A stretch of DNA of 64,000 nt from GH45 sp046704385 (GTDB taxonomy: Bacteria; Bacteroidota; Bacteroidia; Bacteroidales; SZUA-534), in contig JBJKSB010000074.1 of the NCBI GenBank assembly GCA_046704385.1, positions 87,837-151,836 on the forward strand. The letters run 5' to 3'. The position numbers and the translations under genes are program-made. The notes under the pieces are model-generated. The model saw only the letters and a program-made list of their open reading frames with translations. It did no database searches and was not told the DNA's origin. Positions 1 to 9,048 of the stretch are shown piece by piece; the stretch's first letter is position 1, and every line of letters begins with the position of its first letter.

Positions 1-2174
1 GTAAATAATAAAGCATTATCAAAAAATCCCAAATCAGCACCCAGGTTACTTTGAACATTGGATTCCCAAAGCAAAGCCAGGTTTCCGGGTACTCCCGGTA
101 CTTTTCCAGTCATCAGGTTTCCGTCAAGTGTTCCGTCAGGATAGTCAACCACATCAAGTGAAGTCATATAAGGGAATGCCGGTAAGTTCTGGGCACTACC
201 GTTTTTACCCCAACTATATCTAAGTTTCAAACTTGACATTGAAGCATTTGCAGCAAGTGGTTCGAAAAAATCTTCGTGGTTAACATTCCAACCCAAAGAA
301 AAAGCAGGGAATAAACCAAATTTTTTATCTGGTCCGAATTTTGACAATCCATCTCTACGTAAACTACCTTGTACTAAATATTTCTCTTTATAATTATACA
401 TGGCCCTTCCAAAATAAGATGCCCGTAAATCAATATCCTGATCATTATTATCAACATAGCTTGTAATTTCATTACGCTCCTGATCCAAAGCCAGTGACGG
501 ATATCCATAATATGCGTTAGCATAAGGTATACTGTATCCTTTGGCAGACAAATAAATGTGTTTATAATTTTCATAATTCATACCCACCATTGCCTGAACA
601 TAATGATCGCCAAATGTTTTTTCAAATGTGGCAAAATTCTCAATTCCGTATTTGTACCAACGGTCATATGTTTCAGTAGCATTAGTAAGTGAATCGGCAG
701 GAACAATATCAGATACACCGTACATGGTTTTTCCATTAAATTGATTGTAATGCTGATAGTTGTAATCAACAAATAACCGGGTTGTCAGTTTTGCCCATGG
801 AACCGGGTGAAAATCTGTATGAAAATCAGCCAGTATTTTATCATTAGTCTGAGTTCTGTCGGTATAGGCAATTTTTGCAACCGGGTTCCACATTTCACCA
901 CCAGTAATCGATGAAATTGAATAAGGATAACCATCTTCATTTTTTACCATAGCGCTGTATACCTCAGGAGTTCTGTAATAAGCATCCATTTTAGAAGTAT
1001 CAGAATAATATACCGGAAGTGTAGGATCGTAACGCATAGCAGTTGTTACAATTCCACCATATTGATCAGTAGCATCAAGTGGGTGCTTTTTCATATGAAT
1101 ATATGAAGCATTTACCCCCACGGTAAGCCATTTTTTTACATCTGAATCAATATTACTTCTGAATGAGTAACGCGTCATATTGTTTTTGCCACCGCCAACA
1201 ATGCCATCCTGATTAAGAGCACCTAAACTCATGTAATAAGTACTGTTATCGCTACCTCCAGAGAAACTTAACTGATGTTCAGCGATTGGGGCCGTCTGAA
1301 ATATTTCATCCATCCAGTTTGTACTATTAGCCGTGCTTAAATCTGTAAAAAATGTTGAATCTCTGTGACCTTCAGCACGGGTGGCTTCCAAAAAGTAATC
1401 TTTATACTGTTGGGCATTCATGATATCAGGTAATTTGGTAGCCCGTTGTAAGCCATAAGTATAATTATATTGTATATTACTGGTTCCTTTTTTACCTTTT
1501 TTAGTAGTAATTATAATTACCCCGTTACCTCCTTCAGCACCATAAATAGCACACGAAGCTGCATCTTTCAGTACTTCTACTGATTCAATATCATTAGGAT
1601 TAAGTGATTCCAGTCCTCCGGTACGAACTCCATCAACTAAATAAATAGGGTCGTTGGTACCATCGGAACTAATACCACGAATTTTAATAGTCAAGGCACC
1701 ACCAGGTTCTCCTGAGTTTTGAGCAACATAAACACCAGCCGCTTTACCCTGAATAGCCTGTTCCACCCTGGTAACGTTTGAACTTTCGATATCAGCAGAC
1801 GAAACCTGTGAAATGGCACCAGTCACCAAGCTTTTCTTTTGAACACCATAACCAATTACCACAAGTTCATCCAAACTAACTATTGAAGGAACCAGGGCAA
1901 CATTTATCGGATTGGCATTAGTCACGGTGATCTCCTGTGTTTCCATGCCAACAAAAGAAAAACTCAGAACATCACCCTGTTTCGCTGAAATTGAATATTT
2001 ACCGTCAATATCAGTAACTGTTCCAACTGTAGTACCTTTAAGTACAACTGTTGCACCCGGAATCGGCGATTGGTCATGCTGATCAACTACCGTTCCATTA
2101 ATATTATATGTCTGTGCCATTGAAATAACAGGCAACAAGGCAAATAATAATAAATTAAGTAGAATTCTTTTCAT
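1..2174 (-). CDS. SusC/RagA-family TonB-dependent outer-membrane receptor, 3' end beyond window
   Basis: Outer-membrane TonB-dependent transporter of the SusC type, which imports oligosaccharides together with a SusD lipoprotein. I read it by translating the reverse strand: it opens at ATG 2174 with MKRILLNLLLFALLPVISMAQ, a signal peptide ending near residue 21. A CarboxypepD_reg-like domain follows (NGTVVDQ, GATVVLKGTTVGTVTD). Next comes the SusC region before the plug (VVIGYGVQKK) and the plug with GGNGVIIITTKKGKKG. The rest is beta-barrel sequence with aromatic-rich strands. About 724 codons are visible; the family usually has about 1000, so roughly 280 C-terminal residues and any SusD partner lie to the left of position 1. 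It follows the GH20 and propeller-regulator genes on the same strand, so its substrate is plausibly an amino-sugar glycan (inference). A LacI/CcpA-like operator lies in its promoter. Confidence 0.93.
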   Translation of the reverse strand, partial: MKRILLNLLLFALLPVISMAQTYNINGTVVDQHDQSPIPGATVVLKGTTVGTVTDIDGKYSISAKQGDVLSFSFVGMETQEITVTNANPINVALVPSIVSLDELVVIGYGVQKKSLVTGAISQVSSADIESSNVTRVEQAIQGKAAGVYVAQNSGEPGGALTIKIRGISSDGTNDPIYLVDGVRTGGLESLNPNDIESVEVLKDAASCAIYGAEGGNGVIIITTKKGKKGTSNIQYNYTYGLQRATKLPDIMNAQQYKDYFLEATRAEGHRDSTFFTDLSTANSTNWMDEIFQTAPIAEHQLSFSGGSDNSTYYMSLGALNQDGIVGGGKNNMTRYSFRSNIDSDVKKWLTVGVNASYIHMKKHPLDATDQYGGIVTTAMRYDPTLPVYYSDTSKMDAYYRTPEVYSAMVKNEDGYPYSISSITGGEMWNPVAKIAYTDRTQTNDKILADFHTDFHPVPWAKLTTRLFVDYNYQHYNQFNGKTMYGVSDIVPADSLTNATETYDRWYKYGIENFATFEKTFGDHYVQAMVGMNYENYKHIYLSAKGYSIPYANAYYGYPSLALDQERNEITSYVDNNDQDIDLRASYFGRAMYNYKEKYLVQGSLRRDGLSKFGPDKKFGLFPAFSLGWNVNHEDFFEPLAANASMSSLKLRYSWGKNGSAQNLPAFPYMTSLDVVDYPDGTLDGNLMTGKVPGVPGNLALLWESNVQSNLGADLGFFDNALLF

Positions 2175-2203
2175 AAAATAGTTTTTTGAGTTTATTGTTA
2201 TCG

Positions 2204-2231
2204 CAAAAATACGTTTATGAAAACGTTTCCA
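2204..2231 (-). promoter_or_regulatory. Putative promoter -7 box with overlapping cre-like (LacI/CcpA-type) operator
   Basis: The plus-strand bases 2204-2211 read CAAAAATA, that is TATTTTTG on the minus strand. This fits the Bacteroidota -7 consensus TAnnTTTG and lies 30 nt upstream of the SusC ATG. Positions 2217-2231 read ATGAAAACGTTTCCA, an exact match to the Gram-positive cre pattern WTGNAANCGNWNNCW recognised by LacI/CcpA-family repressors. A second reading is the perfect inverted repeat ACGTTT-atga-AAACGT at 2211-2226. The operator fills the spacer between -7 and the expected -33 region, where a bound repressor would block transcription. I see no good -33 TTG, and no LacI-family gene is in the window. 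Confidence 0.4.
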
Positions 2232-2377
2232 TTAATAAACCACCTTAATTGCTATACAACAATGCAAATATTTTACCTCAACAAAAACTCAACACTATTT
2301 AGTTATGTGACTAATTATTAGATATGTAGAAAATAAAAATGATTATACAAAAAGATATTTACAACACAACGTATTTA

Positions 2378-5272
2378 TCACATACCAATCAAATATTCGG
2401 TTAAATTATCGTCGTGCGAAAGTCCCATTTTTTTTCTTAAACGGTAACGACTTATTTCAATGCTACGAATTGAAATATTAAGCAACGGGGCTATTTCTTT
2501 TGAAGAAAGGTTCATTCTTAAGTAAGCGGCCAGTCTCAAATCGCGTGGCGAAAGAGACTCATGGGTCTCTTTGAGTCTTTTTAGGAAATTCTCGTGCACT
2601 TTATCAAAATTCTTTTCAAAAACAACCCAATTATCCTGATGATCAATCTCGCGATCAATCTTTTTTATTAATTGATTTATCCTGGTATTTTCTTTGAATT
2701 TGGTGTCTTCCTTCTTTAGCTCTGTAAGTATTTCTTTAAATTGAAGCAACAATTTATTCTTATGGATAAGACTCATGGTATTATTGGCCAGCTCTTTGCT
2801 TTTATGCCTGATATCTTGCTGTAATTTTTCATTCTTGATACTAACAAGTTCAGTTTGAGCCAGTTCAGCTTTTTGCTTTAAAGCAATTTGCTTTTCAATC
2901 ATTATTTTCTGTTGTTTTATTGCAGCAAGCCGTCGTTCCCTTTCCAGCCTTTTTCGCATTAAAGCTGAAATGATGAGAGACAGCGTAAAAAATAGTATCA
3001 AATAAAAAACATACGAGTACCAACGCCTGTATAATGGAGGATCAATACCAAAGGTTATTAATGTATCACCTGAAATAACATTATCGTCAATAGAACTCTG
3101 AATTTCAAGCCTGTAATCTCCTTCAACTAAATCATCAAGTTTAAGCTCATCCCCCTCAATCCATGATGACCATGGGCCTGCATTAATTCTTGATCGAAAT
3201 TTCACTAATCCCTGGTCGTTATAATAAGGCGTTGAAATAACCAACAATAGTCTGTGTTCACTGTAATCTAAATCACCAAGCAGTATTTTGTTATTGATTT
3301 GTTTAAAAGGTAATTTTTTATATGAGTTTTCACCTCTAAGTTTATAGTTTGCCGAAGAGAGACTAATATTTATTTGAGTTTCTGTATTTTTTCGGGAATA
3401 ATCACGGTACAGCACAAATCCATCTTCATTGCCAATTAAATAATCATTATTATCAATTTTCAGAATATTTTCAAAACTCCTTGGAAAGGTATTCTTTAGT
3501 GGCAAAAAATCTTTATAATTTACCTCAAACATGTTATCGTTCAGGTAGGTTATTAAATTCAATTGACCATTTTTGCAACACCACCATTTATTCTCAGTGG
3601 CTTCAATAATACTGGTAATCCCACTTGCATCATCATTGAAAAATTTCTTCCAGATATCATCTTCTGTAAAAGATGATCCATTATATTTATATACCCCATT
3701 TTCAGTAGTAATGAGTATGGAGTTTCCAAGGCTAAATATTTCATTTCCAAAATCACTGGGCAACATATTGCTACCATTATAAAATTCAAGCAGTTTAATT
3801 TTATGTTGTTCCATATTCAACTTTAACTTATAAATACCCTTGTAACCATGGCTAAGTAAAATCTCATTTTTATTGTTAATAAAAAACTTTCGCGCCGACT
3901 CGGTAAATCCGGTTATATTTATTACCTGATCGGTTTTTTTGCTCAATAATTTAAAACCATCATAGGTTCCTAATATTAAAAATTCATCATTACCTGGTAC
4001 CTTCTGTATATCCCAAACTCCTTTAACATTACCAACTTTTTCACAAGTAATTCCATCAATTCGGAATAGTCCATTGTTATGTCCGCAATATAAAATGTTA
4101 TCAATGTTTCTAAGCGACCATACCTGGCCCCGGGTCAGTTCAATAATCTCAAAATCAGAAACTGACGGAGATTTGTTTTCCCAGATTTTTAAAGGATAAT
4201 AATATAACCCTTGGTTAGTTCCTGCATAAAGTATATTATCATAAATAATTGAACAATAACCTGTCCCAAATCCCCCCTTTTTCCTAACGTAGGATAAATC
4301 AATATTTGTCTTAATATAGTCGATACCATTATCTAATCCTAACCATAAATTATCCGATCGGTCTTCGTAAAGACAAAGTACTGTATTGTTCTGCAACCCA
4401 ACCGGAGTATTAATTAATGAGAGTATTTTTCCCTCTTTGTTTGCTATAATTAAACCGTTTTGAATACTTCCAAATGCATAACGATTTTCTCCAATGGGTA
4501 AAGCACAAAACAGGTTATTCTTTTTTATAAATCTACTGGCATCAGTATTCCAAACCTTGTTTGTTTTCCCATCAAAAACAAATAATCCGCTGAATTGCGT
4601 TCCAATTATCAAACTCGAATCATCATATGGCATAATGGCCCACACCTCATAATCTTTATAAAATCCATTGGTTTTAAAAGGTGTCAGGGTCTCATCATCA
4701 ACTACACAAAGTCCTTTATTGGCAACCTGAACTACTACTTTGTTTTTGATTAAAAATGAATATTTAAACTCAGAATCAGATTTTATGGTTTTTAAATATC
4801 TTCCCCCTTTAAAAACAAAAATATGGGTAAACGATTGAAGAATAATTGTATCATGCATTAAGTGAATACGCCATATCTCACCAAAATTCCGGTCATCCTT
4901 TCTGAGCCTATTTACCCATGATTGATATCTCATATTTCCCAGTGAATCATTATAAACTATTCCAAATTCATCATAAGCTCCAACAACCACAGTATCACCT
5001 CCATAGTATTCAACTGACCTTACTATTGATTTATTAGGCATTTCTATTTTATCCCAAATTACTCCGTCAAACCGAAGCAAAGCCTCGTTGTTGGCAAAAT
5101 ACAGGCGATCTTTATTGTCCTGGGCTATATCCCAGTTTTGAGTTCTGGCATTATAATCGGATTTTGTATAATTCTTTAAAAAAGGTATCTGTGGTATATC
5201 AGTACAATAACTTTTCAGGTTAGTTATTAGCACAAAAAAAACAACTATTATCGATGTCAAATTATTTTTCAT
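2378..5272 (-). CDS. Membrane-tethered regulator: periplasmic propeller, Y_Y_Y domain, coiled coil, LuxR-type HTH
   Basis: Probable one-component transmembrane transcription regulator of about 964 residues. The N-terminus is a signal/anchor (MKNNLTSIIVVFFVLI). A long periplasmic part follows with two-component-regulator propeller (Reg_prop) blades such as NLWLGLDNGIDYI. Then comes a Y_Y_Y-type domain (FRSRINAGPWSSW) and one membrane helix near residue 755 (YVFYLILFFTLSLIISALM). A charged coiled coil leads to a C-terminal LuxR/GerE-like HTH (LSPRDLRLAAYLRMNLSSKEIAPLLNI is its core, split over the end of the protein). There is no histidine kinase or receiver, unlike classical hybrid two-component systems. 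The longer reading from 5317 would begin inside a -7 promoter motif, so I chose ATG 5272, which directly precedes the signal sequence. It sits between the GH20 gene and a SusC gene, so it probably senses glycan products and controls this locus (inference). Confidence 0.85.
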   Translation of the reverse strand: MKNNLTSIIVVFFVLITNLKSYCTDIPQIPFLKNYTKSDYNARTQNWDIAQDNKDRLYFANNEALLRFDGVIWDKIEMPNKSIVRSVEYYGGDTVVVGAYDEFGIVYNDSLGNMRYQSWVNRLRKDDRNFGEIWRIHLMHDTIILQSFTHIFVFKGGRYLKTIKSDSEFKYSFLIKNKVVVQVANKGLCVVDDETLTPFKTNGFYKDYEVWAIMPYDDSSLIIGTQFSGLFVFDGKTNKVWNTDASRFIKKNNLFCALPIGENRYAFGSIQNGLIIANKEGKILSLINTPVGLQNNTVLCLYEDRSDNLWLGLDNGIDYIKTNIDLSYVRKKGGFGTGYCSIIYDNILYAGTNQGLYYYPLKIWENKSPSVSDFEIIELTRGQVWSLRNIDNILYCGHNNGLFRIDGITCEKVGNVKGVWDIQKVPGNDEFLILGTYDGFKLLSKKTDQVINITGFTESARKFFINNKNEILLSHGYKGIYKLKLNMEQHKIKLLEFYNGSNMLPSDFGNEIFSLGNSILITTENGVYKYNGSSFTEDDIWKKFFNDDASGITSIIEATENKWWCCKNGQLNLITYLNDNMFEVNYKDFLPLKNTFPRSFENILKIDNNDYLIGNEDGFVLYRDYSRKNTETQINISLSSANYKLRGENSYKKLPFKQINNKILLGDLDYSEHRLLLVISTPYYNDQGLVKFRSRINAGPWSSWIEGDELKLDDLVEGDYRLEIQSSIDDNVISGDTLITFGIDPPLYRRWYSYVFYLILFFTLSLIISALMRKRLERERRLAAIKQQKIMIEKQIALKQKAELAQTELVSIKNEKLQQDIRHKSKELANNTMSLIHKNKLLLQFKEILTELKKEDTKFKENTRINQLIKKIDREIDHQDNWVVFEKNFDKVHENFLKRLKETHESLSPRDLRLAAYLRMNLSSKEIAPLLNISIRSIEISRYRLRKKMGLSHDDNLTEYLIGM

Positions 5273-5314
5273 AGTCAAAACATTCCTGTCATCAAAAAAA
5301 AAGCTTTGTAATAA

Positions 5315-5322
5315 CAAAACTA
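5315..5322 (-). promoter_or_regulatory. Putative -7 promoter box of the propeller-LuxR regulator
   Basis: Plus-strand CAAAACTA is TAGTTTTG on the minus strand, a match to the Bacteroidota TAnnTTTG box. It lies about 43 nt upstream of the ATG at 5272. The nearest possible -33 TTG (5345-5347 on the complement) leaves a spacer of 22 nt, slightly long. Confidence 0.4.
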
Positions 5323-5401
5323 CCTATGTTATTCAAATGATCCACAATTTACTCAAATTTTGACCATAATTGATTTAATTTTTCAACAAGGATAATTTAA
5401 T

Positions 5402-5430
5402 AAAAAATCCCCATTCATTTCAATGGGGAC
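5402..5430 (-). terminator. Rho-independent terminator after the GH20 gene
   Basis: The arms TCCCCATT (5408-5415) and AATGGGGA (5422-5429) form an 8-bp stem with a 6-nt loop. On the minus strand a T-run (complement of 5402-5407) follows it. It lies about 130 nt beyond the hexosaminidase stop codon and before the next minus-strand promoter. Confidence 0.7.
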
Positions 5431-5558
5431 TAAAGGTGTCATAGTAACAACACTACTTTATGTATGAAACAATCACTGATTATGAAAAGCTTATTTACAT
5501 TATCTCAGAAATCAATTCATTTATTCAATTCTAACAGCGTCAGTTATGTTAAATATTT

Positions 5559-8099
5559 TTATTCTAGCGTAATAGTTCTACCAGCTCTTCCTTTTTCACT
5601 AAAAGATTTCATTTTTACTACCCCATTTACTTTAACAGATTCTTTATACAATTCGGAATTTTCATTTGGTTCGGAACCATCTGTAGTAAATTTTATTTTT
5701 AATCCGGGGAACCTGGTGTTGGCATATAAAATATTATTTTTAATAATAGCACCCGGAACAGGAATTCGGTATCCAAGTCCACCATCAAAATAATCGAGTC
5801 GTGGTAATTCAATTTGCCCAACCGTATTGACAAACTGATTCCAATCAGATTCTCTAAGTTGGTTATTTGCATCAGATATTGCCGATTTTGCCCAATCGGG
5901 TTGTTGAGCCCATGCCCGTTCAGCCAACCCTAAAAGTTTCGGAAATGCCAGGTATTCTAATCTTTCAAGGCCCAAATCATTCTCACTCCATAACAGTCCT
6001 TGAATTCCCAAAATATTCTGTTGCCCCACCTTGGTCAATTTTACCATTTTATTTGAAAGTGCTTTACTGTCAATACTATTTCCATAATGATCAGTAAATG
6101 CACAATTACTGATGTCCATTGGAGTATATTCCCAGGGTTTTCTGGTATCAACAAAACTACCCCAGTAATATCCGGGTTCATTTGGATTTTTATTGTAAGC
6201 TAAATCAAAGTACAAATTAGTAACATGCGCCAGCACTACAGGAAAACCAGCATTTGCAAGTTTATAGCCGATATCCTCAGCCCCGGAGTTCCAGGTATTA
6301 TTCCAAACATAAGGTCTTAAATTTCTACCGGTAAATTCACTATTGGGCTCGGCATTTTTGCCATGGTTAAGTGCAATTTCCTCCCATCCTGCTGCAATTA
6401 ATCCTTTATTACTTAAAATTTCTGAAAACCGACTGGTAAAATAATGCGCCAGATCATTTGAATTGTTCAGATCGTCATTTTCCTTGATCAATTTTATGCA
6501 AGCAGGCGATTTTTGCCATACTCCATGTGGAACTTCGTCTCCCCCTGTATGAATGCAGGTTAGAGGGGCATCGGCTTCGTTAAACAGTTTAATAATTTCG
6601 TCAGTTACCTTCTCAATAAAATGATAGGTCGATTCCAAACCGGCATCCACTACATTGTCGTTCCAACCTTGAACAGAGCGGTACTCAGATTTGTCCTCCG
6701 GATCATTCAGCAAATATTCCTTTGCTTTATCGGGCTGATTCTGTGCCATATATTTCTCATACCTTTTTTGCATCGACCGGATAGCTACCCTGGCATGTCC
6801 CGGCATATCAATTTCGGGGATTACCTCAATATGTCGTTCTGTAGCATATTTTAAAATGTCGATAAAATCCTGAGTGGTATAATAGCCACAACCATGTGAA
6901 ACTTCAGGTGAAGGCACAGGGCCGCTACCAAACGATGGATATAAGCATTTTGATTCATTTTCCGAGTATCCTCTAAATGCCCCGAAATCGGTCAATTCAG
7001 GCAAGCCATTAATTTGTAGCCGCCAACCTTCGTCGTCACAAATGTGGAAATGGAATTTATTGAGTTTATAAAATGCCATAGCATCGAGCAAGCGCATTAC
7101 ATTTTCTTTAGGCTGGAAATTACGTGCCACATCAAGATGCATCCCGCGATACTCAAACCTGGGCTCATCGTTAATGGTAATACAATTCCACTTTACCGTA
7201 TCGCTTGCCATTTTCCAGTTTTCAAAGGGCACCAAAGCCATTAAACTCTGAACTCCATAAAAAATACCAGAGGCTTCCGAAGCTTGAATTATTATACCCG
7301 ATTTTGAAATTAATAAATTATACGATCCGGGTTTGCTTCCTTTTATTTCACTTTTTTGCAAAATAATATGCTTATCTCCCGGTTGATTAAAAAGTATTTC
7401 GCCACTGAACAAATCTTTTAACCGCAATTTAAGTTGTTGGGCTTCGTTATTAAAAGATTCCTTAAAACCAATATTGATTTTTCCAGTTACAACAAATTGT
7501 CCGTCAGATTTTTTAATATATTTTGGAGTGGGTAAAACAGGACAAATGCTATCCATATCTAACAAGCTTAATTCAGTATTTTCATGGTACACTACATCAG
7601 GAGTGTTAACGGCTAAATTGTCCCGGTTCGATCTTTTTAACCCGGTGACCGGAATTTGCTCACGGGTTAATTTGCACGAATTTGCTTTTGATGGATCGGA
7701 ATTGAATACCAGGTAAAATCCAATGGGAGCATCTGTAAATGTAATTATTGAACCACTGGAATAAACTGGAATTGTTACTGATTGTCCCGCTTTTATCCCA
7801 TTAAAGCCTTTAAGAGGTTTTATCACCCTTAAATCGCCATTAACCCGGGCAACACTAACAAAAGACTGAGAGTCAGTTTGTAAAGTCTGAATATTATTAA
7901 AATAGAGGCTCCATCCATCAGCAGGAAAATCGACCCTGGTAGGATTTGTCAAGGTAAGTATCCACCGGGATTGCCCCTGATCGTTTATAAGGTCTTTATC
8001 AAGTTTCCAGGTGATATCAAGTTTTGGAACCTCCTGATTTGTTGAATTACAACCTACAACGGCCAACAAAATGATAAACAGGTAAATAAATTTTTTCAT
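5559..8099 (-). CDS. GH20 beta-N-acetylhexosaminidase, lipoprotein (chitobiase type)
   Basis: Releases terminal beta-linked GlcNAc/GalNAc from oligosaccharides by substrate-assisted catalysis. It starts at ATG 8099 (MKKFIYLFIILLAVVGC), giving a lipobox VVGC, so it is a lipid-anchored envelope enzyme. An ATG three codons upstream is possible but less likely. Domains in order: CHB_HEX-like N-terminal carbohydrate-binding domain (about residues 25-170; LTNPTRVDFPADGWSLYF), GH20b domain (about 180-310), GH20 TIM barrel (about 315-720) and a C-terminal CHB_HEX_C-like domain (FTTDGSEPNENS). The catalytic pair is D521-E522 in HTGGDEVPHG. The substrate-binding RGMHLDVARNF and FHFHICDDEGWR motifs are intact. 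At 846 residues this is the multidomain chitobiase format. It is the last gene of the ROK-kinase/permease/deaminase run, 23 nt after the kinase stop. Confidence 0.95.
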   Translation of the reverse strand: MKKFIYLFIILLAVVGCNSTNQEVPKLDITWKLDKDLINDQGQSRWILTLTNPTRVDFPADGWSLYFNNIQTLQTDSQSFVSVARVNGDLRVIKPLKGFNGIKAGQSVTIPVYSSGSIITFTDAPIGFYLVFNSDPSKANSCKLTREQIPVTGLKRSNRDNLAVNTPDVVYHENTELSLLDMDSICPVLPTPKYIKKSDGQFVVTGKINIGFKESFNNEAQQLKLRLKDLFSGEILFNQPGDKHIILQKSEIKGSKPGSYNLLISKSGIIIQASEASGIFYGVQSLMALVPFENWKMASDTVKWNCITINDEPRFEYRGMHLDVARNFQPKENVMRLLDAMAFYKLNKFHFHICDDEGWRLQINGLPELTDFGAFRGYSENESKCLYPSFGSGPVPSPEVSHGCGYYTTQDFIDILKYATERHIEVIPEIDMPGHARVAIRSMQKRYEKYMAQNQPDKAKEYLLNDPEDKSEYRSVQGWNDNVVDAGLESTYHFIEKVTDEIIKLFNEADAPLTCIHTGGDEVPHGVWQKSPACIKLIKENDDLNNSNDLAHYFTSRFSEILSNKGLIAAGWEEIALNHGKNAEPNSEFTGRNLRPYVWNNTWNSGAEDIGYKLANAGFPVVLAHVTNLYFDLAYNKNPNEPGYYWGSFVDTRKPWEYTPMDISNCAFTDHYGNSIDSKALSNKMVKLTKVGQQNILGIQGLLWSENDLGLERLEYLAFPKLLGLAERAWAQQPDWAKSAISDANNQLRESDWNQFVNTVGQIELPRLDYFDGGLGYRIPVPGAIIKNNILYANTRFPGLKIKFTTDGSEPNENSELYKESVKVNGVVKMKSFSEKGRAGRTITLE

Positions 8100-8122
8100 G
8101 GCTGGCATATTAATATTATGTA

Positions 8123-8980
8123 CTATTTCAAATCAAGTTCGTTAAGATAAAGAGCTGCTGCTCCATGTATCCCAGGTAGCTCCAGGCTGGCTATTTCAAT
8201 TTGCAGATTGTTACGAATCAATTCTGCCGGAAATTCCTGAACAACCCTTCGCACACCACCCATAAAGAATTCTGAAGCTTTAGCAATACTGCCTCCAATA
8301 ATTACTTTTTCAGGTGCCACAGTATATAAGATTGTTAGAATAAGCTTACCCAGATGATATCCAAATTCATCTAATATGTGTAAGGCCCTGGGATCTCCAG
8401 TTACAGCCCGATCAAATATATCTTTCCCGTTAGTATTATATTTGGCCGAGAAAAACTTACTGCCGCAATAATCTTCAAATGTGGCATCAAGATAAGGCAA
8501 TCCACCAAATTCACCGGCACCGCCAAATAACCCTGAATGAGGTCGGCCATTTATAACTATTCCTCCACCCAGACCCGTTCCCAGAGTCAGGGCCACAATA
8601 TTTTTTAAGTCAGATGACACACCAAAATAATAAACACCCAAGGCAAAGCAATTGGCATCATTATTAATGTAAACCGGAATCTTATAATGATTTTCAATTT
8701 CGCCTTTTAAATTCAGTCCCTGAAAAGCAGGAATATTATTAATTAGCTTTATCTCTCCCGTTTGATTATTCAAATAACCCGGAACCCCAATACCAATAGC
8801 CTGGGTATTATCAACCATCACTTTATCAATAACTTCAAAAAGTGTATTCATAATTTCAGTGACTGTGCGGTCGGCTCCCGTTTCAGCCTCGTACTGGTTA
8901 ACCAACTTGTTATTGATTAAACACCCTGCACTAATTGAAGTCCCTCCAACATCAACTCCAACAACAATAGTATCTTGCAT
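8123..8980 (-). CDS. ROK-family sugar kinase (GlcNAc/glucose kinase-like)
   Basis: Cytoplasmic ATP-dependent hexose kinase of 285 residues. The N-terminal phosphate-binding motif is GVDVGGTSISAGC. NNDANCFALG carries the catalytic Asp region, and LGTGLGGGIV and IIGGSIAKASEFF are the further nucleotide-binding loops. The zinc motif CxCGxxGCxE typical of many ROK proteins is absent: the stretch after GEFGG reads LPYLDATFEDYCGSKFF, as in zinc-free bacterial glucokinase-like ROK enzymes. Between a GlcNAc-type permease gene and a hexosaminidase gene the natural substrate is GlcNAc (inference); glucose or ManNAc cannot be excluded from sequence. Confidence 0.88.
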   Translation of the reverse strand: MQDTIVVGVDVGGTSISAGCLINNKLVNQYEAETGADRTVTEIMNTLFEVIDKVMVDNTQAIGIGVPGYLNNQTGEIKLINNIPAFQGLNLKGEIENHYKIPVYINNDANCFALGVYYFGVSSDLKNIVALTLGTGLGGGIVINGRPHSGLFGGAGEFGGLPYLDATFEDYCGSKFFSAKYNTNGKDIFDRAVTGDPRALHILDEFGYHLGKLILTILYTVAPEKVIIGGSIAKASEFFMGGVRRVVQEFPAELIRNNLQIEIASLELPGIHGAAALYLNELDLK

Positions 8981-9048
8981 AAATTAAATTTTCAGCTGAT
9001 ATCAATCGTCAATCCGATTAACATCAATCATAATAAATATATATATAG

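Noticed and set aside
374..772. Two small minus-strand ORFs
   Set aside because: They overlap the partial SusC gene on the same strand in another frame; the SusC frame is open through the whole region.
5464..5793. Plus-strand ORF of 109 codons
   Set aside because: Lies antisense to the GH20 gene, with no recognisable protein features; a shadow frame.
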